64,000 nucleotides of DNA from Lachnoclostridium phytofermentans ISDg. GTDB lineage: Bacteria > Bacillota > Clostridia > Lachnospirales > Lachnospiraceae. The position numbers were made by a program, and so were the translations under genes. Of the stretch, positions 34,707-43,619 are shown piece by piece. Location of the stretch: positions 1,380,001 through 1,444,000 of the forward strand of contig NC_010001.1 in NCBI RefSeq assembly GCF_000018685.1, read 5' to 3'. Numbering within the stretch: position 1 is the first letter of the stretch; each line of letters starts with the position of its first letter. The notes under the pieces are model-generated. The model was given only the letters and a program-made list of their open reading frames with translations. It searched no databases and was not told the DNA's origin.

Positions 34707-35564
34707 TTAAACCCTGTGGCTACGACAGACTTCAGAACTCTTTTCCAGATACTTTTCAACAGAGGTATAATTCTTATTGGCAAGGCTGGTAAAGAGTAAG
34801 TCAACTATGGTTAACTGTGCGATACGACTACTCATTGCTCCGCTTCGATAATTAATTTCAGGAGCAGAAATATAAATAGAGTAGTCTGCACTAGCAACCA
34901 GAGGACTTTTGGTATACTTCGTGATTACTATGGTAGGACAATTTGATTTTTTAGCTAAGTCCATAATTTCAAGCATTTCCTTGGTAGTTCCAGAGTAAGA
35001 AAAGATAACCGCTACATCTTCAGGGCGTGCATTTGCACCATAAACAAGTTGTGTGTGCATGTCATAGCTAAAATTTACATTTTTATTGATACGAAGTAAT
35101 TTTTTACAAAAATCATCGGCTACTAAAGCAGATGCACCAACGCCAAATAATTTTATACAAGAAGCTTTTGATAAGATGGAGACAACTTTTTTTAAAGTAT
35201 CATAATCAATTAACTTTATGGTATCTTCGACTGCCTGAAGTGTTGTATTGCGAATGGTGTTACACATTTGTTCCAGTGTACTGTGTTTTTTAATATCGGA
35301 GAAGTCAGAAGTATCAATACCTTCCGATGTGGAGCTGTTTAATTCCATGAAAAGACTCTTTTTTAAGTCTTTTAATCCGTCAAATCCAATTGCTTTACAA
35401 AAGCGAATCCAGGTTACCTGGCTAACTCCGGATTCTTCTGCAAGACGCGCAATTGGAATAGAGAAAATATTCTCGATATTGTTTAAAAAGTAGGTAGCTA
35501 CTTTTCTTTCGGAATTATTCAAAGAATCCATGATACTCCTAGTTTTGATTTCGATATTCGTCAT
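34707..35564 (-). CDS. RpiR/MurR family transcriptional regulator
   Basis: 285 residues from the ATG at 35564, which has GGAGG seven bases upstream; an ATG at 35576 lies inside the ribosome site. An N-terminal RpiR helix-turn-helix (about 1-80; RLAEESGVSQVTWIRFCKAI) is followed by a SIS sugar-phosphate domain (about 105-250; LFGVGASALVADDF, FSYSGTTKEML). MurR of E. coli responds to MurNAc-6-P. Here it is encoded convergently with murQ and 19 bp behind anmK, so it likely regulates the whole salvage locus. Confidence 0.85.
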   Translation of the reverse strand: MTNIEIKTRSIMDSLNNSERKVATYFLNNIENIFSIPIARLAEESGVSQVTWIRFCKAIGFDGLKDLKKSLFMELNSSTSEGIDTSDFSDIKKHSTLEQMCNTIRNTTLQAVEDTIKLIDYDTLKKVVSILSKASCIKLFGVGASALVADDFCKKLLRINKNVNFSYDMHTQLVYGANARPEDVAVIFSYSGTTKEMLEIMDLAKKSNCPTIVITKYTKSPLVASADYSIYISAPEINYRSGAMSSRIAQLTIVDLLFTSLANKNYTSVEKYLEKSSEVCRSHRV

Positions 35565-35583
35565 ATGATCCTCCATTATCGCT

Positions 35584-36768
35584 TTATATTGTTATTTTAC
35601 CCATCACGACCGTATGTCTGGCGCCAGTCGCGGAAGGAACATTATTGGTATTACCAAAGATCGTTTCATTAGCTAAGATGGCAAAAGCTACAGCTTCCTT
35701 TGCGTTACTGTCAAATCCGATGTCTTCATTAGTCATTACCTTACACATTGGAAGACACCTAGCAATGAATTTCATCAGAGTATTATTTTGACTACCACCA
35801 CCGCCTACGATTAATTTGTCAGGAAGCTTAGGGAGGTTCTGTAATACATTGATTTCAATAGCTTTTGCGGTAAACATCGTTGCTGTTGCTATGATATCTG
35901 GAAAGGATAAGTGATAAGAGGCTGCTTTTTGGCAAAGCTTATCAACAAACTCGGCACCATAGTATTCTCTTCCAGTTGTTTTTGGAGGTTTCGCATAAAC
36001 ATATGGATCCTTTAATAACCAATCAAGTAGTTCTTTATGAACTGTACCACTTGCAGCTATTTTTCCGTTGTCGTCATAAGTTTGCTGCATGTTTGTAAAA
36101 TTAGATACTAAGGAATCAATTATCATATTACCAGGGCCGGTATCAAAAGCAAGGGTATGTTCCATATTACCGCTAGCAGGTAAGAAAGTTATATTGCCAA
36201 TGCCACCAATATTTTGTAAGGCAATGTTTTGATCAGCTTCACTGTAGAGTAAGAATTCAGAGTAAGGAACCAATGGGGCTCCTAATCCACCTGCAGCCAT
36301 ATCGCGGACGCGAAAGTCAGCAACTACAGGACACTTCATGGTCTCACTAATTACAGCAGCTTCCCCTATCTGTAAGGTAGAGGTAATCTTCTGACCAAAG
36401 TATTCTTCTTCAACCGGTTGGTGATAAATTGTATGGCCATGGCTACCAATAAAATCGATCATAGAAGGTGAGATATTTGCCTTTTTACATATGGATAAGC
36501 ACGCGTTTGCTGATAACTTACCGAGGAGAAAGTTCATTTTACTGATTTCATAACTACCGCCAAAGGTACCAGAGGCAATCTGTAGCAACGTCGTGCGTAA
36601 TTCATTCTCGTAAGGGATTGTAATGAAATCAATTAATTGAACTTTTGTATGTATTCCAGATTCGCTTATTTGTACGAGAGCGGCATCAATGCCATCCGTA
36701 CATGTTCCACTCATCAAACCAATGGCTAATCTTTGTTGCTTCTTTGTTAATTGTTTCAGCTGGTTCAT
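35584..36768 (-). CDS. anmK: Anhydro-N-acetylmuramic acid kinase
   Basis: 394 residues. ASKHA-fold kinase that opens and phosphorylates 1,6-anhydroMurNAc to MurNAc-6-P. It has GLMSGTCTDGIDAALV (about 17-32), the SHGHTIYH motif, QNIGGIGN, FDTGPGNMIID and the C-terminal GGGGSQN. GGAAGGA precedes the ATG. It feeds MurQ. The presence of AnmK implies use of anhydro-sugars made by lytic transglycosylases, possibly from other bacteria. Confidence 0.94.
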   Translation of the reverse strand: MNQLKQLTKKQQRLAIGLMSGTCTDGIDAALVQISESGIHTKVQLIDFITIPYENELRTTLLQIASGTFGGSYEISKMNFLLGKLSANACLSICKKANISPSMIDFIGSHGHTIYHQPVEEEYFGQKITSTLQIGEAAVISETMKCPVVADFRVRDMAAGGLGAPLVPYSEFLLYSEADQNIALQNIGGIGNITFLPASGNMEHTLAFDTGPGNMIIDSLVSNFTNMQQTYDDNGKIAASGTVHKELLDWLLKDPYVYAKPPKTTGREYYGAEFVDKLCQKAASYHLSFPDIIATATMFTAKAIEINVLQNLPKLPDKLIVGGGGSQNNTLMKFIARCLPMCKVMTNEDIGFDSNAKEAVAFAILANETIFGNTNNVPSATGARHTVVMGKITI

Positions 36769-36840
36769 AATTGTACGTTCCTTCCATGATTTGTATTTAG
36801 ATTGTTTTTTACTAATTAAAAAAGTTTTATGTAATTTAAT

Positions 36841-36856
36841 TTCATCATATGATGAA
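36841..36856. promoter_or_regulatory. Perfect 16-bp palindrome between anmK and namZ
   Basis: TTCATCATATGATGAA lies midway between the divergent anmK and namZ starts. It is a good candidate operator for the MurR-like regulator; binding is inferred from position and symmetry only. Confidence 0.45.
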
Positions 36857-36903
36857 TATTATGTAACTATTTAACTATAAAAAAAAGGAGTTGTCAATAT
36901 ACT

Positions 36904-38049
36904 ATGATTTTAAAAGGGATAGATAATCTAAAGTCTTATGATACAACCTTTAAAGATAAGCGTTTAGGGTTGATTACTTCCATATCTGGAGTCGATAATA
37001 ATTTTAATTCAACTATAGATATTCTAAATGAAAGGTACCACATCACCGCGTTGTTTGCACCGGAGCATGGGGTTAGAGGGGATAAGGATGCCGGACAGAC
37101 GGTGACAACTTATACGGATGAGGAAACAGGATTACCGGTTTATAGTTTATACCGAGTGGACTCCAAACGATTTACAAAAGAGATGTTAGAAAATGTTGAT
37201 GCCGTTGTATATGATATTCAAGATCTTGGTGTTCGTTATTATACCTTTATTTCATCTATGATTTACGCGATGGAGGATTGTGCGAAATTCGGAAAAGAAC
37301 TAATCATATTAGACCGACCGAACCCACTTGGCGGTGAAACCATAGATGGTAATGTCCTAGAACTAGAGTATAAAAGCTTTGTTGGAGCATATCCGCTAGC
37401 AACTCGCTATGGATTAACGATAGGTGAGCTTGCTAACATGGTAAATGAGGAAGAAAAGTTTGGTTGTCACCTAACGATTATTCCATGCTCTGGGTTAAAA
37501 AGAAGTGCACTATTTCCTGAGCTAGAGCAGACATGGATTATGCCAAGCCTAGGTATACCAAGATTTGATACCGCTCTTTTGTATACTGGAACTTGCCTAT
37601 TTGAAGGAACTAATGTTTCTGAAGGTAGAGGGACTTCTTGTCCGTTTGAAATCATTGGCGCACCATATATTGATTCCAAACGATTACTTGCATATTTAAG
37701 AACCAAAGACTTACCAGGTGTTGCATTTACTCCAGCTTATTTTACCCCAACTAGTTCAAAACACAAAGGGGAGTTTTGTCAAGGAGTTCATATACACATT
37801 ACGGATTATCATAGCTATGAAAGCTATAAAACTGGTCTAGTGGTATTAGAGGCAATAAAAAGCTTGTTTCCGGAGAAGTTTTCTTTCTTAGAACCAGTTT
37901 CTGAGGGGAAAAAACCTTTTATAAGTCTTCTTGCGGGTAGTAACATTTTCGAAAAGGAAGATTGGAGTAGTATAGAAATCTTAAAAAAGAATCAGGTGCA
38001 ACTAGAGAAGTTTAAGGATAGAAAAGAAAAGTATCATCTTTATCAGTAG
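36904..38049 (+). CDS. namZ: Exo-beta-N-acetylmuramidase, DUF1343/NamZ family
   Basis: 381 residues. The N-terminal domain shows GLITSISGVDNNFNSTIDIL and APEHGVRGDKDAGQ (about 52-65), RPNPLGG and GTNVSEGRGTSCPFE, all typical of DUF1343 (GH171). The Bacillus subtilis member removes MurNAc from the non-reducing end of muropeptides. Unlike secreted homologues this one has no signal peptide, so cleavage should occur in the cytoplasm. AAAAGGAG lies upstream. It pairs with NagZ, which removes the alternating GlcNAc. Confidence 0.92.
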   Translation: MILKGIDNLKSYDTTFKDKRLGLITSISGVDNNFNSTIDILNERYHITALFAPEHGVRGDKDAGQTVTTYTDEETGLPVYSLYRVDSKRFTKEMLENVDAVVYDIQDLGVRYYTFISSMIYAMEDCAKFGKELIILDRPNPLGGETIDGNVLELEYKSFVGAYPLATRYGLTIGELANMVNEEEKFGCHLTIIPCSGLKRSALFPELEQTWIMPSLGIPRFDTALLYTGTCLFEGTNVSEGRGTSCPFEIIGAPYIDSKRLLAYLRTKDLPGVAFTPAYFTPTSSKHKGEFCQGVHIHITDYHSYESYKTGLVVLEAIKSLFPEKFSFLEPVSEGKKPFISLLAGSNIFEKEDWSSIEILKKNQVQLEKFKDRKEKYHLYQ

Positions 38050-38250
38050 GCTGAAACTATAGAATATTAAATAGTTTTTATGATACATCAAATGAATGAA
38101 TATACCTGACAGATAACAAAACATATGCTATTTTTGCTTAGATAACAAGGCTAATAGTAAACGAGTGCGTTTCGGTATGGTGTGCTTTGGGGCTGTTCGG
38201 AACATACTAGCTTTTTAAGCAGATCAATAGTGTGGAATTGGAGGAGAATT

Positions 38251-39804
38251 ATGGACTTATCAATAAGAGGAAAAGTTGGACAACGAATTGTAGCAGGATT
38301 TCCTGGTACTACGATCGATAGTGAATTAGAGGATTTTATCCGTACCTATAAGATTGGGAATTTCATTTTATTTAAAGAAAATATTGTAGATGCGAATCAG
38401 TTAAGTAATCTATGTGAGGGATTACAGCAGCTTACAAAAAAATATACCGGACATAGAGCATTTATAACGATAGATCAAGAGGGTGGAATGGTAACAAGAC
38501 TATCCGAAGATAGTGTTAATATTCCTGGTGCGATGGCGATTGCTGCAACTAGGGATGAAAAAAATGCTTATATGGCAGGAAGGATTACTGGTCAGCAATT
38601 GAGAACCTTAGGGTTTAACTTTGATTTAGCACCTGTGGCAGATATCAATTCCAATATGGATAATCCGGTCATTGGGGTAAGAAGTTATGGTGATGAACCA
38701 GATCAGGTAGCAAAATACTGCGTAGCCATGATGAAAGGTCTTACCGATGGAGGGGTGCTGGCTTCAGCGAAGCATTTCCCAGGGCATGGAGATACCAATG
38801 TAGATTCTCATCTTGGGTTACCGAAGGTACATAAGTCATTAGAGGAGATGGAGCTGTGCGAATTAGTTTCATTTAAAGCATTGATTGAGGCAGGAATACC
38901 GGCAATCATGTCATCCCATATCATTTTCCCAGCCTTAGAAGAGGAACTTCCAGCAACGATGTCAAGAAAGATTATCACAGGACTCTTAAAGGAGAAGCTT
39001 GGATTTAAAGGGTTAGTTATTAGTGACTGTATGGAAATGAGTGCGATTAAGAAATACTATGGATCAATTGAGGGAATCAAGCATGCGATTGAGGCAGGTG
39101 TTGATTTAATCTTTGTATCTCATACCATGAGTGTCGCAAGGGAAGCCTCAGATGTATTGACAGGCTTGTATGAAAAAGGCGAATTATCTATGGATGAGAT
39201 GGATGCATCTATTGATAAAATTATGTACTATAAAGATAAATGTTTATGCAATGAGAACGAAAAGCATGATACCAATGAATTTGATGTGAAGGCTGGAATT
39301 GAATTTACAAAAGAGCTTCTTCGAAAGAGTTTAACCCCAATTCAAATGCCTAGCGATAACCTACCAGTTGTTGATCATAATTCCCTATTTCTTGGATGTA
39401 TGCCATTTAGAGCTACGAATGTTTTCAATATAGATGCAGGTGCCTTTCAATTTGCAGATTATATGGCTAAGTATTTTAATGGAAATGGTATTTTAACATC
39501 ACCACAACCTACAGACGAAGAGATGGAAGCGTTAATACAACCAATGAAAGAAGCAAGTACTGTAGTCATCGCAACGTATAATGCACATCTATATAAAGAA
39601 CAACTAAAACTCGTTGAACTTGCAGCAAAATCCAATACAAACGTTATTGTTTTTGCTCTTAGAAATCCATATGATTTAAAAGACTTACCAGCAAATGTGT
39701 ATGGAATTGCTGTCTATGAGTATACCTTAAAGAGTGTAGAGGCATTGGCAGAATATATGAAACAGCCATATGAGTTGAGTGGAAAATTACCTGTGAAGAT
39801 GTAA
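38251..39804 (+). CDS. nagZ: Beta-N-acetylglucosaminidase, GH3 family
   Basis: 517 residues from ATG 38251 (GGAGGAG upstream); an earlier in-frame start at 38182 has no ribosome site. The N-terminal TIM barrel has FITIDQEGGMVTRL (about 68-81), the NagZ-specific KHFPGHGDTNVDSHLGLP (about 171-188) with the Asp-His acid pair, and VISDCMEM with the nucleophile Asp. It ends in a GH3 C-terminal domain. There is no signal peptide. It probably acts with NamZ on imported disaccharides. Confidence 0.93.
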   Translation: MDLSIRGKVGQRIVAGFPGTTIDSELEDFIRTYKIGNFILFKENIVDANQLSNLCEGLQQLTKKYTGHRAFITIDQEGGMVTRLSEDSVNIPGAMAIAATRDEKNAYMAGRITGQQLRTLGFNFDLAPVADINSNMDNPVIGVRSYGDEPDQVAKYCVAMMKGLTDGGVLASAKHFPGHGDTNVDSHLGLPKVHKSLEEMELCELVSFKALIEAGIPAIMSSHIIFPALEEELPATMSRKIITGLLKEKLGFKGLVISDCMEMSAIKKYYGSIEGIKHAIEAGVDLIFVSHTMSVAREASDVLTGLYEKGELSMDEMDASIDKIMYYKDKCLCNENEKHDTNEFDVKAGIEFTKELLRKSLTPIQMPSDNLPVVDHNSLFLGCMPFRATNVFNIDAGAFQFADYMAKYFNGNGILTSPQPTDEEMEALIQPMKEASTVVIATYNAHLYKEQLKLVELAAKSNTNVIVFALRNPYDLKDLPANVYGIAVYEYTLKSVEALAEYMKQPYELSGKLPVKM

Positions 39805-39856
39805 AATAGAAAGCAGTACAAAAATAGAAAAAGTAGTTTAGAAAGGAGGTAGGAAA

Positions 39857-40798
39857 TTGAAATATGTGGTAGGATGGGATGGTGGCGGTACCAAAACATC
39901 AATGAAAGTATTGGACTTAGATGGGAACACAGTTCTTTGTGCTAATGCAGGTTCTCTTAATTATAACAGTAATCCAAAAGAAGAAATTAGAAAAACCATC
40001 AATACCTTAATTGCAAAGTTACTAAACCTAACTGGTGAATTATCCGATTGTAAGGGAATGTGTATCTCAGCAGCAGGAATTAGTAATAGAGAAGCATCCT
40101 CATTTCTAACCTCTAGCTTAGAACAAAGTGGGATTCGATGTGAGATTAACATTGTAGGTGATCATGAAGCTGCACTGTATGGAGCATTTGGAAAGCCAGA
40201 AGGCATCATTCTTATCAGCGGGACTGGTTCTATCTGTTTTGGTATGAATCAAAGTGGACAGAAAATAAGAACTGGTGGGTATGGACACCTAATTGATGAT
40301 GAAGGTAGTGGTTATGCAATAGGAAGAGATATTTTATCTACGGCGGTACAAATCTATGATAAACGTATTACAAATAGTAACATACTGGACTTGGTCTATG
40401 AAACATTAGGAGTTCATTCTGTAGAAGAAATCATTCAGTACACTTATCAATCAAACTGGAATAAAGCATGCATTGCATCACTTTCACCTGTAATTTTAAA
40501 AGCGCTGAAAAGGAATGATCCTCATGCGAGAGCTATCTGTGAGAAAGCTTCCAATGAGCTGGTAAGACTGGTGATACCAGTAGCTAAGATGTTAACTCTT
40601 GAGCAAGGGAAGATGGCATTACTGGGGGGAATATTGACTCATTACGAACCAATTAAGAATATGGTGGTTAAGAAATTGGCTGATGAATTGCCAGCTTTAA
40701 ACATAGTTGAACCAATGTATGATAGTGCAACAGGGGCAGCAATCATCGCTCGGCATAATTATTTAAAAGAGTATATAGGAGGTAGTTTTCATGGCTGA
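39857..40798 (+). CDS. murK: N-acetylmuramic acid/N-acetylglucosamine kinase (TTG start)
   Basis: 313 residues of the BadF/BcrA ASKHA family. It has VVGWDGGGTKTSMKVLD (about 4-20), GDHEAALYGAFG and ISGTGSICFG (about 115-124). Translation must start at TTG 39857: AAAGGAGG is eight bases upstream and no ATG is available. The order nagZ-murK-glmA matches Clostridium acetobutylicum, where MurK phosphorylates both MurNAc and GlcNAc. Here it would feed MurQ. It overlaps the next gene by 8 bp. Confidence 0.87.
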   Translation: MKYVVGWDGGGTKTSMKVLDLDGNTVLCANAGSLNYNSNPKEEIRKTINTLIAKLLNLTGELSDCKGMCISAAGISNREASSFLTSSLEQSGIRCEINIVGDHEAALYGAFGKPEGIILISGTGSICFGMNQSGQKIRTGGYGHLIDDEGSGYAIGRDILSTAVQIYDKRITNSNILDLVYETLGVHSVEEIIQYTYQSNWNKACIASLSPVILKALKRNDPHARAICEKASNELVRLVIPVAKMLTLEQGKMALLGGILTHYEPIKNMVVKKLADELPALNIVEPMYDSATGAAIIARHNYLKEYIGGSFHG

Positions 40799-41288
40799 TA
40801 TGTTAGTTAATTTATTGGATATGGAGGATTATCATAAGGATATCGAAAGGTTAAAAGCAGATGGAATAGAAATATTTCGGGCATTAGCACCAGATAAGTT
40901 TAGAATAATTGACTGGGTGAAGGAGCACTCTAGTATTAGTGCTGCCGGAGAATGTGATAAGTGTTTTACTAACCAACCAATTTCTTGTTTTATCGCAGCG
41001 AAAGGCAGTAAGATACTTGGATATGCATGTTATAATGCAACCGCTCCAGACTTCTTTGGACCAACGAGAGTATTAGATGAATGTCAAGGCATGGGAATTG
41101 GAAAGGCATTACTATTACGTTCCTTACATGCTTTAAAGGATGAAGGTTATAATTATGCCATTATTGGAGGTATTGGGCCAGCAAAGTTTTATGAAAAGTG
41201 TGTTAATGCAGTTCTAATAGAAAGCTCAAAAACTCACAATACATATGAACATTTTTTAGCGGGAATTGAAAGAAGAGAGTTGCAGTAA
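40791..41288 (+). CDS. glmA: Glucosamine/glucosaminide N-acetyltransferase-like GNAT protein
   Basis: 165 residues. The GNAT acetyl-CoA site is ECQGMGIGKALLLRSLHAL (about 99-117), with GGIGPAKFYEK at the end. It lies directly after murK with an overlap, the same arrangement as C. acetobutylicum glmA, whose product re-acetylates glucosamine residues of de-N-acetylated muropeptides. The function is assigned from this context and is less certain than the fold. Confidence 0.75.
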   Translation: MADMLVNLLDMEDYHKDIERLKADGIEIFRALAPDKFRIIDWVKEHSSISAAGECDKCFTNQPISCFIAAKGSKILGYACYNATAPDFFGPTRVLDECQGMGIGKALLLRSLHALKDEGYNYAIIGGIGPAKFYEKCVNAVLIESSKTHNTYEHFLAGIERRELQ

Positions 41289-41339
41289 ATGTTCATAAAA
41301 TAGGAGTCAATTATAATACATTGGTTATAGTAAGGTTAT

Positions 41340-41443
41340 CAGGCTAAAAAAGATGCAGGAGCATATCTTTTTTAGCCTGATTGAATTTAGTACAATAATC
41401 GTAGACTTACTTGTTTTAGTGGGAGTACAAACTCGCTCCCACT
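41340..41443 (+). terminator. Terminator after glmA, followed by a second hairpin
   Basis: CAGGCTAAAAAAGAT (41340-41354) pairs perfectly with ATCTTTTTTAGCCTG (41365-41379). A further stem, AGTGGGAG/CTCCCACT, lies at 41418-41443. Confidence 0.75.
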
Positions 41444-41492
41444 GGATAATAACTGTTTTGGAAATAAATTAAACTCTTTTATTAAATAATGG

Positions 41493-41521
41493 TTGACATC
41501 TAATAATTAAGGTGTTAATCT
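41493..41521 (+). promoter_or_regulatory. Promoter of the leader/ABC-2 exporter unit
   Basis: TTGACA (41493-41498), a 17-bp spacer and TAATCT (41516-41521) give a start near 41528, 24 nt before a leader ORF. Confidence 0.7.
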
Positions 41522-41551
41522 AGACAGAAATATTTTAAGGAGTCAGATAAC

Positions 41552-41605
41552 ATGAGAAAGTTTGTATACGTCATTTACGTCAGCATTTTAGAACAAAGAC
41601 ATTAG
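41552..41605 (+). CDS. Candidate leader peptide of the ABC-2 exporter
   Basis: A 17-codon ORF, MRKFVYVIYVSILEQRH, with AAGGAG nine bases upstream and a strong promoter just before it. It is followed by GCATAG/CTATGC (41619/41647) and a terminator at 41689. The hydrophobic FVYVIYVSI core recalls the IFVI/IAVV stalling motifs of Erm leaders, but it is not a known match. Its role in attenuation is inferred. Confidence 0.5.
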   Translation: MRKFVYVIYVSILEQRH

Positions 41606-41688
41606 CTGTGGCTATTTTGCATAGTCGCAAGAGATGTCTTTTGAGGCTATGCGGTAAAGACGATACAATATGATATAGTTGTAGTTTA

Positions 41689-41753
41689 AAACCGCTATTA
41701 AAAACGTAACAGGAATATTTTATTCTGAAACGTTAGGGATAGCGGTTTTTTTA
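41689..41753 (+). terminator. Attenuator terminator before the ABC-2 exporter genes
   Basis: AAACCGCTAT (41689-41698) pairs with ATAGCGGTTT (41739-41748), with an inner AACGT/ACGTT stem and TTTTTTT tail. It ends about 40 bp before the first exporter gene and after the leader ORF, so read-through must be regulated or leaky. Confidence 0.8.
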
Positions 41754-41794
41754 TTACATATCTTTATGATCTGGCTATAAAGGGAGGAGAATAT

Positions 41795-42781
41795 ATGGAA
41801 CAGAGAATGATAATTCAGGCAAGGAACTTATCAAAGACATTTCAAGTAAAAGAAAAACGTAAAGGGCTTAAGGGAAGCCTTCTCTCCATCGTAAAACCTA
41901 GCTATAAGGAAATAAAAGCGGTGGAGAATATTAATTTTAATATAGCGGAAGGCGAGATTATAGCATTCATTGGGCCTAATGGTGCTGGAAAAAGTACCAC
42001 AATTAAAATGCTAACCGGAATTTTATATCCAAGTGCAGGAGACGCTTTGGTAGAAGATATTAATCCATGCAAAAAAAGAAAACAACTTGCCTATAAGATT
42101 GGTACTGTATTTGGCCAAAAGGAGCAGTTATGGACACATTTGACCCCGTATGATAATTTTAAGTTCTTTGGAGCAGTATATGATATCGCTGAAGAGGAAG
42201 TAGAAGCTCGCATAGACGAGCTAAAGAATACATTTGAACTAAGCGAGTTTATCAATACTCCAGTGCGAAATTTGTCTCTTGGGCAGCGGATACGATGTGA
42301 GATAGTTGCATCACTGATACATAAACCCAAAATATTATTTTTAGATGAGCCAACAATTGGACTTGATCCAGTTGTTAAAGAAAATATCCGTACCTTGATT
42401 AAGAAGATGAACAAAGAGTTTGGTATGACAGTTTTTTTAACTAGCCATGATGTTGGTGATATAGAGAAATTGTGCAAGAGAATTATTATAGTAAATCATG
42501 GGAAGATTGTTCTCGATGATTCAATGGAGAAGGTAAAGTACCATTATCTTGATAAGAAAATGATTGAGATAAAGATGAAGGAGGAGACCACGCTTCCAAG
42601 AATCGAAGGTGTTACAGTACTTAAAAGTAAGGGTGTGAATTTAAAGCTTGAAGTAGATACGAAGGTAATTAGTATTCAAGAGGTTTTAAAGTGGCTTGAT
42701 ACAGATAACTTGATGGACATTACTATTTCCAATGTACCACTTGAGAAAATAATAACTCAAATTTATAAGGAAAGAGGTTAA
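41795..42781 (+). CDS. ABC-2 type transporter ATP-binding protein
   Basis: 328 residues. It has Walker A GPNGAGKSTT (about 59-68), Q-loop FGQKEQLWTHL, signature LSLGQRIRCE, Walker B ILFLDEPTIGLD and H-loop LTSHD. The ~100-residue C-terminal extension is typical of exporters of the DrrA/COG4586 group. GGGAGGAG precedes the ATG. With the two membrane proteins that follow it forms an exporter for drugs, peptides or lipids; the substrate is unknown. Confidence 0.9.
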   Translation: MEQRMIIQARNLSKTFQVKEKRKGLKGSLLSIVKPSYKEIKAVENINFNIAEGEIIAFIGPNGAGKSTTIKMLTGILYPSAGDALVEDINPCKKRKQLAYKIGTVFGQKEQLWTHLTPYDNFKFFGAVYDIAEEEVEARIDELKNTFELSEFINTPVRNLSLGQRIRCEIVASLIHKPKILFLDEPTIGLDPVVKENIRTLIKKMNKEFGMTVFLTSHDVGDIEKLCKRIIIVNHGKIVLDDSMEKVKYHYLDKKMIEIKMKEETTLPRIEGVTVLKSKGVNLKLEVDTKVISIQEVLKWLDTDNLMDITISNVPLEKIITQIYKERG

Positions 42782-42800
42782 ATGCTATTCCTTAAGAAAA

Positions 42801-42827
42801 GGCGCGAAGCGTCAGAATCGAGGTAAA
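42801..42827 (+). repeat. Hairpin plus Shine-Dalgarno cassette, copy 3
   Basis: GGCGC-GAA-GCGTC, then AGAATCGAGGTAAA and ATG. It is the same layout as copies at 7141, 21043 and 60880. Confidence 0.6.
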
Positions 42828-43619
42828 ATGAGAAAATATCTATTTATTTATAAAACAACCTTAATGGAAAATTTACAATATATAGTTAATATCTTTTTGA
42901 GCTTTATAACTTTTGTTCTTATTATTTTTATATTTTTAAATTTATGGCAATACATTTATTCAGATTCGTCAAACCTTATCGAAGGCTATTCAATGACACA
43001 GATGATCTGGTATGTCATACTTACAGAAATTATGTGGTTTGGTAATCGAAATGGGTTACTGACCAACCAAATTAGTAGTGATATTAAAAGTGGTTCGATC
43101 GCCTATGGACTAAATAAACCATACAACTATTTATATTATACAATTGCAAAGCACTTTGGTGATGTAACGATAAAACTGTTTTTGTATTTATTTGTTGGTA
43201 TCCTAATGGGGCTATTATTTGCAGGAAAATTATCAAGCTTTCAATTTCAATATCTCCCTTTTATTGCTATTACGTTTATACTAGGCTTATTTGTGAATGC
43301 TTTGATACGTATTATAATTAGCATCAGTTCCTTTTGGATAGAAGATGCAAAGCCAATCCATTGGATGTATGACAAATTGATCTTAGTTATCGGAACTTTG
43401 TTTCCTGTGGAGATGTTTCCTATTTGGCTTCAACCAGTGATTAAATGTTCTCCGATTTTTGTAATTACTTATGGTCCGGCTAAGTTAATTATTGATTTTA
43501 GTATGGAGATGTTTCTTCAAGTTGTTTTTGCACAGATTGTCTATATTGTAATTGCTGTTACAATATTAACTCTATTATACCAGAGAGGGGTGAAGCGATT
43601 AAATGTTAACGGTGGTTAA
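42828..43619 (+). CDS. ABC-2 type transporter permease subunit 1
   Basis: 263 residues with six hydrophobic segments, beginning MRKYLFIYKTTLMENLQYI, of the COG4587-like (DUF990-type) permeases. The ribosome site comes from the hairpin cassette just upstream. The end overlaps the second permease by 17 bp. It should pair with that protein as the membrane part of the exporter. Confidence 0.83.
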   Translation: MRKYLFIYKTTLMENLQYIVNIFLSFITFVLIIFIFLNLWQYIYSDSSNLIEGYSMTQMIWYVILTEIMWFGNRNGLLTNQISSDIKSGSIAYGLNKPYNYLYYTIAKHFGDVTIKLFLYLFVGILMGLLFAGKLSSFQFQYLPFIAITFILGLFVNALIRIIISISSFWIEDAKPIHWMYDKLILVIGTLFPVEMFPIWLQPVIKCSPIFVITYGPAKLIIDFSMEMFLQVVFAQIVYIVIAVTILTLLYQRGVKRLNVNGG

